In this document: one piece after another, positions 7,572 through 14,445 of the stretch
How the letters are laid out: the number at the start of each line of letters is the position of its first letter
Position numbering within the stretch: the stretch's first letter is position 1
DNA from: Alkalinema sp. FACHB-956
GTDB taxonomy: Bacteria > Cyanobacteriota > Cyanobacteriia > Leptolyngbyales > Leptolyngbyaceae
Length of the DNA stretch: 38,699 bases
Assembly (NCBI RefSeq): GCF_014697025.1
Contig: NZ_JACJRC010000040.1
Span: forward strand, 1 to 38,699
Direction of reading: 5' to 3'
Notes under the pieces: generated by a model
Databases searched by the model: none
Told to the model about the DNA's origin: nothing
What the model saw: only the letters and a program-made list of their open reading frames with translations
Translations under genes and position numbers: made by a program

Positions 7572-9384
7572 GCTGACGCCGGAGAATGAGGCGACCTATG
7601 AGTCGTTGATTTCGTTGATTGAGAATAGTCAGGGGCGGCTGGCTCCGATTATTGTGGGTTGTGATGATGCGGGGGTACGGCGGCGGGTGATTGCGCGCTA
7701 TGAGCAGGAGGCGCGGGAGAGCCAGATTCGGCCCTATCGGGTGGTGTTGGGGCAGGAGCCGAGTTTACGATCGGAGTTGGCGAAGTTGAGGGAGGCGGAA
7801 CCCTATTTGCAGGGGGATGGGGAGGCGGTGTTTACGGTGACGGGGGCGGAGGTGCTGTTGCGGCTGAAGCTGCGCCCGGAGGATGAGCAGAGTGATTTGG
7901 ATAAGTTTTTTGGTTATTTGCAGTGGACGCGGGAGGGGTTGCGGGAGTTTCCCTATCCGATCGTGCTGTGGGTGAGTCAGCGGATTTTGCGGGAGATGAG
8001 CCGACGGGCACCGGATTTTTGGGGTTGGCGGAAGGCGGTGTTGCGGTTCGCGGATGAGGAATCGCATGGAATTCAGGTTGAGTGGGAGCCGCCTGTGAAA
8101 TTAGCGGAAGTGAGCAGAGAAGATGAGTCTTTGCCACCGCTAGAGGAATTACTAGAAGAAATTCAGATATTAGAACAGAAGTCATCTGATGCAGCAGGTT
8201 TGACAATACTATACGATAAGTTGGGACAGTTTTATAGAAATCAAATCGCTCAGGGTAAAGCAAAGAATTTAGAACAGGAACGGGAATTAGCAATTCAGGC
8301 ATTTAAAAAGTCGATTGCACTATATACGGTTCAAAATCAGAAAGTTGAACTTCTTCGGGTTTGGATACGGCTAGGGAACTTTTTGGGTCATCAATCTCGC
8401 TATTTTGAAGTAATTGAGGCCCACCAAACTGCATTAGATATTGCTCAGGAAATTGGCGAGCGTCAGGGCGAAGCAAGTTCCTTAAAGGGTCTGGGGAATG
8501 CGTACTTTTCTCTAGGCGGATATCAACAGGCGATCGATTTCTACCAACAAGCTCTGGAAATTGATCGTGAAATCAGCGATCGCCAGGGCGAAGCAAGTTC
8601 CTTAAAGGGTCTGGGGATTGTGTATGGCTCTCTCGGCCAATACCAAGGAGCGATCGATTTCCACCAACAAGCTCTGGAAATTGATCGTGAAATCAGTGAT
8701 CGCCAGGGCGAAGCAACTTCCTTAACCAATCTGGGGATTGCGTACTACTATCTCGGCCAATACCAACGAGCGATCGATTTCTACCAACAAGCTCTGGAAA
8801 TTGATCGCGATATCGGCGATCGTAACGGCGAAGCACATTCCTTAATGGGTCTAGGGATTGCGTACGACTCCCTCGGCCAATACCAACGGGCGATCGATTT
8901 CTACCAACAAGCTCTGGAAATTCAACGTGATATCGGCAATCGTCAGGGCGAAGCAAATTCCCTTCACAATCTGGGGTTTGCATACTTTTCCCTAGGCCGA
9001 TATCAACAGGCGATCGATTTCTACCAACAATCCCTGAAAATTAAACGCGATATCGGCGATCGTAACGGCGAAGCATTGTCTCTGCGTAATTTAGGTTATG
9101 TACTTGCAAACTATGAGCCTCGCCGATGGGAAGCCCTCCAAGCCTACGAGCAAGCAAAAGCCATCTTCACAGAACTCAAGCTGGATCAGGAGGTTGAGAA
9201 ATGCAATAACGCTATCTATGCATTCAACCAAAATATTGCAACTCAGCAGCAAGCTAAAACCCTAGACCTTCCCAAACAATCTGCTCGTGCTAGAAAACGC
9301 TCTAAGCTCACTAGAAAACATTATCTCTTCTGGGGTGGTGTAATTATTGTTATTGCGATCGTTGTTTGTGTAATAATTTTCTAG
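7552..9384 (+). CDS. Tail-anchored TPR protein, partner of the upstream ATPase
   Basis: A 610-residue protein in three parts. Residues 1 to about 180 form a degenerate NTPase-like domain: it has hydrophobic strands (APIIVGCD, AVFTVTGAEVL, YPIVLWVSQ) but no Walker A lysine motif. Residues about 200-545 are tetratricopeptide repeats; six are of 40 residues in exact register from residue 304 (pattern GxAYxxLGxYQxAIDFYQQALEI). Residues about 588-610 are a single hydrophobic helix after a basic stretch (RARKRSK), so the protein should be tail-anchored in a membrane with its TPRs in the cytosol. ATG 7552 overlaps the ATPase stop. Base composition changes sharply at about 8095, between the first and second parts, suggesting that the TPR module has a different history from the N-terminal domain. 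Confidence 0.8.
   Translation: MVTRSSELTPENEATYESLISLIENSQGRLAPIIVGCDDAGVRRRVIARYEQEARESQIRPYRVVLGQEPSLRSELAKLREAEPYLQGDGEAVFTVTGAEVLLRLKLRPEDEQSDLDKFFGYLQWTREGLREFPYPIVLWVSQRILREMSRRAPDFWGWRKAVLRFADEESHGIQVEWEPPVKLAEVSREDESLPPLEELLEEIQILEQKSSDAAGLTILYDKLGQFYRNQIAQGKAKNLEQERELAIQAFKKSIALYTVQNQKVELLRVWIRLGNFLGHQSRYFEVIEAHQTALDIAQEIGERQGEASSLKGLGNAYFSLGGYQQAIDFYQQALEIDREISDRQGEASSLKGLGIVYGSLGQYQGAIDFHQQALEIDREISDRQGEATSLTNLGIAYYYLGQYQRAIDFYQQALEIDRDIGDRNGEAHSLMGLGIAYDSLGQYQRAIDFYQQALEIQRDIGNRQGEANSLHNLGFAYFSLGRYQQAIDFYQQSLKIKRDIGDRNGEALSLRNLGYVLANYEPRRWEALQAYEQAKAIFTELKLDQEVEKCNNAIYAFNQNIATQQQAKTLDLPKQSARARKRSKLTRKHYLFWGGVIIVIAIVVCVIIF
8461..9080 (+). repeat. 120-bp tandem DNA repeats encoding 40-residue TPRs
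   Basis: Five consecutive units of exactly 120 bp, plus a partial sixth, start at 8461, 8581, 8701, 8821, 8941 and 9061. Blocks such as GGCGAAGCAA and GCGATCGATTTCTACCAACA recur with few changes. Near identity at DNA level points to recent expansion or gene conversion, so copy number may vary between strains. Each unit carries a HIP1-like GCGATCGAT. Confidence 0.9.
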
Positions 9385-9425
9385 TCGTAAATGGCTCTCT
9401 GCTTTTCCCAGAGTGTTGATGCTTG

Positions 9426-9536
9426 CTACCCCACAGCAAACCCTGTCAACTTTCTGGCATAGGGAGCATGATAAGCCAACACAATATCCTGCTTCGGCAC
9501 ACCCCGATCGATCAATTCATTAGCGATCGAACTTGT
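9426..9536 (-). pseudogene. xisI: Relic of xisI (C-terminal end only)
   Basis: Read on the minus strand, this stretch encodes IANELIDRGVPK, DIVLAYHAPYAR and TGFAVG followed by a stop. It matches the conserved C-terminal third of XisI, the fdxN-element excision-controlling factor family common in cyanobacteria (usual length about 110 residues). An in-frame TGA at 9537-9539 interrupts the frame and no XisI-like sequence precedes it, so only about 35 codons remain. No xisH partner is seen; a DUF1016 nuclease gene now abuts the relic. Recognition is from family memory, not a search. Confidence 0.7.
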
Positions 9537-9575
9537 TCACATTATCCTCAGCCAGAATTCGGAGCAACACGATCG

Positions 9576-10637
9576 TCATTGCCCCAATTCCGCCTCAATC
9601 TGCTCAATACTCGGCAAGCGCGATCGCATCTCCTCCGGCAAAGTATGCGTGATTTGATACTCTGCAACCCCGATCGGTTTGTGGATATCACTCAACGCCC
9701 ACTCCGCCACCAACCGATCGCGATTTTTGCACAGCAAAAGCCCAATACTCGGTTCATCTCCCGGTTGCCGCAATCGCTCATCCGCCGCCTTGAGATAAAA
9801 ATTCAACTTTCCAGCGTGTTCAGGTTCAAAGTCCCCAGTTTTTAGTTCGATCACCACATAGCAATGCAAATGAGTATGGTAAAACAGCAAATCCAAGAAA
9901 AACTCACGATCGCCAACCTGAAGTGGCACCTGCCGTCCCATATAAGCAAATCCAGCCCCTAACTCCAATAGAAATTGTGTAATGTGTTCAATTAAATTGC
10001 GTTCTAAATCTCGTTCATTGTAATCCTTAGAAAGCGACAGAAAATCAAACACGTAGGGGTCTTTGAGCGTTTGTTGAGCGAGGTCTGATTGGGGTGTCGG
10101 CAAAGTGGTTTGAAAGTTCGCGATCGCCTTGCCCTCGCGCTCCCATAGTTTGCTTTCAATGTGATGGGTCAAGACATTGCGACTCCAACCATGGTTCAAA
10201 GTATTTTCAATGTAGTAGAGTGCTTCTGTGGTGGATTGGCACTTAGTCACAATTACGACATTATGCCACCAAGGAATTTGGAAAAGCTTGTGCATTTTGC
10301 CTTCCTTGATTTGCGAAGCAGGTTGCTTCGCAAATGGTTCATTCCCTGACCAGAACCTATACCAACGCCGAATTTGTTCCAGATTCCGCTTTGAGAATCC
10401 CTTCATTTCCGGAAACTCCGCCATCAAATCCTGACTGAGTTGCCGCAAAAAGCCATCGCCCCAAGCTCGTTCCTTTTGCTTTTCAACAATCTCCGCACCC
10501 AATTCCCAATAAAAAGCCAACAGTTCCGAATTAACTGCCACCGCTGCCTTCAACTGCACCGATCGTAGCTTTGACTTCACTCCCGCTAACCAATTTCGGT
10601 AATCCGCTGATTCCTGTAGCACGATCGAATTCTCCAT
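9576..10637 (-). CDS. DUF1016/YhcG family PDDEXK nuclease
   Basis: Predicted nuclease of 353 residues. The N-terminal DUF1016_N domain (about 10-140) begins YRNWLAGVKSKL and holds the LLAFYWELGAEIVEKQ and WGDGFLRQLSQDL blocks, then FSKRNLEQIRRWYRFW and the IPWWHNVVIV segment. The C-terminal YhcG domain (about 165-340) has LKDPYVFDFL, the ERDLERNLIEHITQFLLELG block and a PDDEXK-type core: FFLDLLFYH with the metal-binding Asp, then VVIELK with the Glu-x-Lys pair. The family is frequent in mobile and defence-rich regions and has been linked to restriction or phage defence, but this member is untested. The frame is open to 10688, but that extension is encoded by a short direct repeat (two copies of CCAGATGCC near 10650-10670), so ATG 10637 is preferred. 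Partly replaces an xisI locus. Confidence 0.85.
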   Translation of the reverse strand: MENSIVLQESADYRNWLAGVKSKLRSVQLKAAVAVNSELLAFYWELGAEIVEKQKERAWGDGFLRQLSQDLMAEFPEMKGFSKRNLEQIRRWYRFWSGNEPFAKQPASQIKEGKMHKLFQIPWWHNVVIVTKCQSTTEALYYIENTLNHGWSRNVLTHHIESKLWEREGKAIANFQTTLPTPQSDLAQQTLKDPYVFDFLSLSKDYNERDLERNLIEHITQFLLELGAGFAYMGRQVPLQVGDREFFLDLLFYHTHLHCYVVIELKTGDFEPEHAGKLNFYLKAADERLRQPGDEPSIGLLLCKNRDRLVAEWALSDIHKPIGVAEYQITHTLPEEMRSRLPSIEQIEAELGQ

Positions 10638-10713
10638 GTCTCGGGTACCAGATGCCCTGTTGCCAGATGCCACGTTACCAAACATCACAACATTGCAAAC
10701 AATCGCAAAATAG

Positions 10714-10742
10714 TTGACAGCGCCTTAGTTTACCCCTAGGCT
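10714..10742 (+). promoter_or_regulatory. Sigma-70-like promoter for the 75-residue gene
   Basis: TTGACA (10714-10719), a 17-base spacer and TAGGCT (10737-10742). It would start a transcript near 10749, leaving a leader of about 240 bases before ATG 10988. Confidence 0.45.
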
Positions 10743-10751
10743 TGTTTTTCA

Positions 10752-10987
10752 TAGCTGAATGAAACCGTGTGCGTTAAGTCCCGATCGCTCAGCTACGACC
10801 CCAAAAATTAAGGCGCTACCCAGCGTTGCTGTCAACAACAAAGGGTAGCTAAACCCCAAGCTGTACTCGGCAGCTAGGCGGTCTGACACGGATTTTAACA
10901 TTCGATCGGGCCACCCTACTTGTCCTGCGCAAAAGGGTGGCTTTAATTTTTGGGATTTCCTCCCCATCTACACCCAGGAGAAATCCC
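10752..10987 (+). promoter_or_regulatory. Hairpin-rich leader with attenuator-like stem
   Basis: Five hairpins in series: TAGCTGA / TCAGCTA (10752-10758 / 10789-10795); GCTACCC / GGGTAGC (10815-10821 / 10843-10849) with an inner GTTG / CAAC; AGCTG / CAGCT (10859-10875); GCCACCCT / AGGGTGGC (10910-10917 / 10934-10941) followed by the T-rich TTTAATTTTT; and GGGATTTC / GAAATCCC (10952-10959 / 10980-10987), whose loop holds the AGGAG ribosome site and which ends one base before ATG 10988. The fourth looks like a terminator placed before the gene, the fifth like a translation gate. Control by attenuation is inferred. Confidence 0.4.
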
Positions 10988-11215
10988 ATGTTTACTGGCT
11001 TTGGCGGCACCGATCGCCCAGAAACTTCGATCGACGATTCCCGCAGACCGTTCCAAATCTACCTGCTCGGCACCCGCGAAGAAATCCAAACCACGATCAA
11101 CCAACTGCAAGTGGTGCGGTTTTGCGAGCGGATTCGTTGGAGTCCACCGATTCCAGTTCTCGGTTCCGATTGGAAATACATCAGCATGATGGAACGCGAT
11201 CGGGCGACGGAGTAA
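10988..11215 (+). CDS. Small conserved-looking protein of unknown function (75 aa)
   Basis: A 75-residue soluble protein starting MFTGFGGTDRPETS and ending MMERDRATE. It is acidic and basic in turn, without membrane helices, signal peptide or cysteine pairs. A short beta-alpha unit seems likely (PFQIYLLGTREEIQTTINQL). I do not recognise the family. The start is supported by the AGGAG site at 10976-10980, eight bases before ATG 10988; the frame is open further upstream to 10937 but through the leader hairpins. It is followed by a strong bidirectional terminator and faces the sulfate transport operon. The long folded leader suggests that its expression is conditional. Confidence 0.6.
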   Translation: MFTGFGGTDRPETSIDDSRRPFQIYLLGTREEIQTTINQLQVVRFCERIRWSPPIPVLGSDWKYISMMERDRATE

Positions 11216-11223
11216 GTCGATTT

Positions 11224-11256
11224 AAAAACCGGGATTTTTTGAAAATCCCGGTTTTT
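11224..11256. terminator. Bidirectional intrinsic terminator
   Basis: Perfect 15-bp stem, AAAAACCGGGATTTT (11224-11238) with AAAATCCCGGTTTTT (11242-11256), loop of three bases. The A-run and T-run on either side let it serve both the 75-residue gene (+) and the end of cysW (-). Confidence 0.9.
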
Positions 11257-11289
11257 GGTCTAGACTGCGAGTTCGATCAAATCCAATCC

Positions 11290-12150
11290 TCACGCCGTTT
11301 TCCGATGGGTCTTCCGTTCCAAAATTTCCTTCAGAATCAACGTCAACAGCCCTAGCGCTCCCAGCAACACCGATGCCGAAAACGCCGCCCCCGTCGCATA
11401 CTGCTTGTAGGAATCCTCCACAAACAAAGACAGCGTTTGCGTCTTCCGTGCAATATTTCCCGCCACCACCGACACCGCACCAAACTCACCCATCGCCCGC
11501 GCATTCGTCAGCAACACCCCATACAGCAGCCCCCAACGAATATTCGGCAACGTCACATTCCAAAAAATCTGCCAATTATTGGCCCCCAATGTCCTTGCCG
11601 CTTCCTCTTCATCCGTGCCCACTTCTTCCAGCACCGGAATCACCTCCCGCGCCACAAACGGCAACGTCACAAACGCCGTCGCCAGCACAATCCCCGGCAC
11701 CGCAAAAATGACTTTGAAATTGATAAACTGCAAAATCGGACTCAACCAGCCCTGCTGTCCATACAACAGCACCATCATCAGCCCCGCAACCACCGGCGAA
11801 ATGGAAAACGGCAAATCCAGAATACTAATGACGATCGGTTTTCCCCGGAAAGGATGACGCGCGATCGCCCAAGCAGCAAACAAGCCAAATACCGTATTCA
11901 ACGGCACGACAATGAATGCAACAAACAACGTCAACCCGATCGCCGTTTGCATATCTGCCTCGGCAAAATGGGTCAGAAACGGCCCCACACCCTTGGCTAA
12001 CGCCTGGTAAAACACATTCACCGCAGGCAATAACAGCACCAGCGCCAAATACCCGATCGCGATCGCAATCATCACCCACTGGGCCCACGGTTTAGCAGAC
12101 TCCGAAGTCGATAACGTCGATGAAGATAACGTCGATGAATTAGTTGGCAT
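11290..12150 (-). CDS. cysW: Sulfate/thiosulfate ABC transporter permease CysW
   Basis: Second membrane subunit of the sulfate/thiosulfate importer, 286 residues. A Ser/Thr-rich N-terminal tail (to about residue 20) precedes six predicted membrane helices. The binding-protein-dependent permease signature with the EAA loop is clear: [24 protein letters not shown], which docks the ATPase. CysW traits include [15 protein letters not shown] and [15 protein letters not shown]. Its start overlaps the end of cysT by 11 bases, implying translational coupling. Downstream there is no cysA: the strand carries a bidirectional terminator 34 bases after the stop and then an opposite-strand gene. Confidence 0.95.
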   Translation of the reverse strand: MPTNSSTLSSSTLSTSESAKPWAQWVMIAIAIGYLALVLLLPAVNVFYQALAKGVGPFLTHFAEADMQTAIGLTLFVAFIVVPLNTVFGLFAAWAIARHPFRGKPIVISILDLPFSISPVVAGLMMVLLYGQQGWLSPILQFINFKVIFAVPGIVLATAFVTLPFVAREVIPVLEEVGTDEEEAARTLGANNWQIFWNVTLPNIRWGLLYGVLLTNARAMGEFGAVSVVAGNIARKTQTLSLFVEDSYKQYATGAAFSASVLLGALGLLTLILKEILERKTHRKTA

Positions 12151-12985
12151 AGCGTCTTCCCCAAGCTTGCAGCAAATTAATCAGCAGAAGCAACACAAAC
12201 GAGATCAGCAATAGCACCGTCCCGATCACCGTAGCTCCCACAATGTTGTACTGTTCCAGTTGCTGGAAAATCAGCACCGGCGCAATCAAATCCTTAAACG
12301 GTGTATTCGACGCAATCATCACCGTCGAACCATATTCCCCCACCGCTCGGGAAAACCCCAAGGCAACCCCCGTCAAAATCGCAGGCAGCAACGGCGGCAA
12401 CGTCACCCGCAAAAACGTCTGGATCTTGGACGCACCTAGGGACCACGCCGCTTCCTCTAGCTCCCGTTCCATTTCGCTCAGTACCGGTTGCACCGTCCGC
12501 ACCACAAACGGTAAGGAAATAAACAACATCGCGATCGCCACCCCCACTCGGGTAAAGGCAATCTTGACCCCAAAGGGAGCCAGCAGTCCCCCAATCCAGC
12601 CCTTGGGACTGTAGACCGTTGCCAGTGTCAATCCGGCCACCGCCGTCGGCAACGCAAACGGCAAATCCACGATCGCATCAATCAGCCGCTTCCCCGGAAA
12701 GGAATAACGCACCAACACCCAAGCAATCAACGTCCCAAACAATCCATTGACCAACGCACTGCCCAACGCCGTCACAAACGTGACCTCATAGGCCGACAGC
12801 GCGATCGGACTTGTCGCAATCCGCCAAAATTCACTGGGTTGCGCCGTAATCGCTTTCCCAAACAGCGCCACGATCGGCAGCACCAACATCCACGCCAGAT
12901 ACCCGATCGTCACCCGCCATGGCAGAGAAATTTTGCCTAAATACCCTAACGGTTGTCGCCAGGAAAGAGAAGGAGCGATTGCCAT
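12140..12985 (-). CDS. cysT: Sulfate/thiosulfate ABC transporter permease CysT
   Basis: First membrane subunit of the sulfate/thiosulfate importer, 281 residues with about six membrane helices. It has the permease EAA loop ([25 protein letters not shown]) and the family blocks [17 protein letters not shown] and [18 protein letters not shown]. It forms the heterodimeric channel with CysW, receiving sulfate from SbpA. ATG 12985 lies 43 bases after the sbpA stop and the 3' end overlaps cysW by 11 bases, so the three genes form one operon in the order sbpA-cysT-cysW. The gene usually found between cysT and cysW in some cyanobacteria (cysR) is absent. Confidence 0.95.
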   Translation of the reverse strand: MAIAPSLSWRQPLGYLGKISLPWRVTIGYLAWMLVLPIVALFGKAITAQPSEFWRIATSPIALSAYEVTFVTALGSALVNGLFGTLIAWVLVRYSFPGKRLIDAIVDLPFALPTAVAGLTLATVYSPKGWIGGLLAPFGVKIAFTRVGVAIAMLFISLPFVVRTVQPVLSEMERELEEAAWSLGASKIQTFLRVTLPPLLPAILTGVALGFSRAVGEYGSTVMIASNTPFKDLIAPVLIFQQLEQYNIVGATVIGTVLLLISFVLLLLINLLQAWGRRYAN

Positions 12986-13028
12986 AAAAACAACTCAAAC
13001 TACAAAGACATCAAAAAGATGGAAAAAA

Positions 13029-14219
13029 CTAGGAAGCTTTCGAGGCAGTCCCTTGAATTTGATCAAACACACCGCCTTGATCAAAAAACGTCTTTTGCAG
13101 CATTTTCCAGCCGCCCATTGCTTTGGCCGTCGTCAATTGCGCGATCGCGGGATACTGCTGCACCATCTCCGGCGACTGGGCCACCTCAGGATTCACAGGC
13201 CGAAACCCCACCTTGGCAAACTCTACCTGCGCCTCTGGGCTGAATAGGTACTGCACAAAGGCTTCTGCTGCTGCTCGGTTGCCGTGGCGATCGACATTCT
13301 TATCCACCACCGCGACCGGCGCGTCAATGGAAATATTCACCGGCGGCACCGTAAACGGCAACGATTCCCCCTTGAGTTTGGCCAACAACAACTCATTCTC
13401 ATAGTTGATCAGCACATCCCCCACTTCCTGCTTAAAGAACGTGTCCGTCGCTTCTCGGGCATCCCGCGCCAACACCGGAACCTGCTGATACACCTGTTTG
13501 ACAAAGGCTTTGGCCGTTTCGTCATTGCCATTGGCTTGCAGTGCCGCGTTCCACAACGCCAAAAAATTCCACCGCGCCACCCCCGACGATCGCGGATCAG
13601 CGGTAATCACCTGAATTCCCGGTTTCACCAAGTCCGCCCAGGTTTGAATCTGCTTTGGATTGCCATCCCGCACCGCCAAGGCCACCACCGATCGGGTCAC
13701 GATCGCCTGATTGGGGGCCTCATCTTCCCAGCCCGGATCAATCAACCCCGCCTTTTCAATCTTTTGCACGTCCAACCCCAAGGCCAAGTGCACCACATCT
13801 GCTTCCAACCCATCGATCACCGCACGGGTTTGGGCACCGGATCCAGCGTAGCTTTGGTTAATCGTCAATCGCTGGTTGTGCTCCTGTTGCCACTTGTCCT
13901 CAAACTTGGGAATGATGGCCCGGTAGGCAATTTTCGGCACCGAAAAAGAGGCTAGCGTCAGTTCGATCGGGGCGTTCCCCGCTGGCCGGAATCCCTGGCA
14001 AGCCCCCAGCAGCCCGGACAGCACCAAACCCACCACAAATAACCCAACGCCTCGCTGGATCAGTCGCGCTTGGGACAACCTCGATCGCTGCAATGCCCTG
14101 TAGAACGCCTGACTGTACCGTCTACTCAGGCGACTAAAAGCCCTATTAAATGCCTGACTATGGCAAGCCCGATCGCAATCTTGACCAGATTTTTTACTTG
14201 AAGGGTTACTAAGAGCCAT
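13029..14219 (-). CDS. sbpA: Sulfate-binding lipoprotein SbpA
   Basis: Substrate-binding subunit of the sulfate importer, 396 residues, longer than the usual 340-350. The mature part starts after a lipobox-like LLGAC (about residue 74) and contains the family motifs: LTLASFSVPKIAYRAIIPKF, NQSYAGSGAQTRAVIDGLEADVV, VVALAVRDGNPKQIQTWADL, DPRSSGVARWNFLALW, LINYENELLLAK and FVQYLFSPEAQ. The first 55 residues are an odd basic stretch with internal repetition (SQAFNRAF, SQAFYRAL). No internal ATG exists before the signal, so either the protein has an extended n-region or translation begins at an internal TTG or GTG. First gene of sbpA-cysT-cysW; expression under sulfur limitation is expected from the family, but no operator is recognisable in 14220-14445. 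Confidence 0.93.
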   Translation of the reverse strand: MALSNPSSKKSGQDCDRACHSQAFNRAFSRLSRRYSQAFYRALQRSRLSQARLIQRGVGLFVVGLVLSGLLGACQGFRPAGNAPIELTLASFSVPKIAYRAIIPKFEDKWQQEHNQRLTINQSYAGSGAQTRAVIDGLEADVVHLALGLDVQKIEKAGLIDPGWEDEAPNQAIVTRSVVALAVRDGNPKQIQTWADLVKPGIQVITADPRSSGVARWNFLALWNAALQANGNDETAKAFVKQVYQQVPVLARDAREATDTFFKQEVGDVLINYENELLLAKLKGESLPFTVPPVNISIDAPVAVVDKNVDRHGNRAAAEAFVQYLFSPEAQVEFAKVGFRPVNPEVAQSPEMVQQYPAIAQLTTAKAMGGWKMLQKTFFDQGGVFDQIQGTASKAS

Positions 14220-14388
14220 CGGAATCTACAGTTTGTCGGTCGGGAAAGGGGATTTATTTGTGCTTCCTGATACTAGCGTTAAATGACCTACGACACAATT
14301 AGCCCCATGCATGCAAATTCCAGCCCTAATCCAATCCGATCGATAGACAATTGCGTATGGACCATGCAGGACAACAATTCGCTATTCT

Positions 14389-14435
14389 GGAGAGAGTGTT
14401 TAAAGTTTATAGAACTTAACACTTGCATCCTCTCC
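14389..14435 (+). promoter_or_regulatory. Hairpin just upstream of the pterin synthase start
   Basis: GGAGAG (14389-14394) pairs with CTCTCC (14430-14435), enclosing AGTGTT / AACACT (14395-14400 / 14418-14423) and AAGTT / AACTT (14403-14407 / 14413-14417) with a two-base bulge. ATG 14446 follows ten bases later and no Shine-Dalgarno sequence is visible. It does not resemble a preQ1 riboswitch. The remainder of the 14220-14445 gap holds nothing I can name. Confidence 0.3.
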
Positions 14436-14445
14436 CATTGAGCCT

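Noticed and set aside
8461-9080. CRISPR array
   Set aside because: The regular repeats are coding, in frame, without spacers; each unit is a TPR.
9423-9845. Plus-strand open frame opposite the end of the DUF1016 gene
   Set aside because: Antisense to a real gene and to the xisI relic; no protein-like pattern or ribosome site.
10749-10967. Minus-strand frame of 72 codons in the hairpin-rich leader
   Set aside because: Its sequence lies across the inverted repeats of the leader and shows no family features; a forward leader explains the region better.
14389-14435. preQ1 riboswitch before the pterin synthase
   Set aside because: The short C-rich loop and A-rich tail of preQ1 aptamers are absent.
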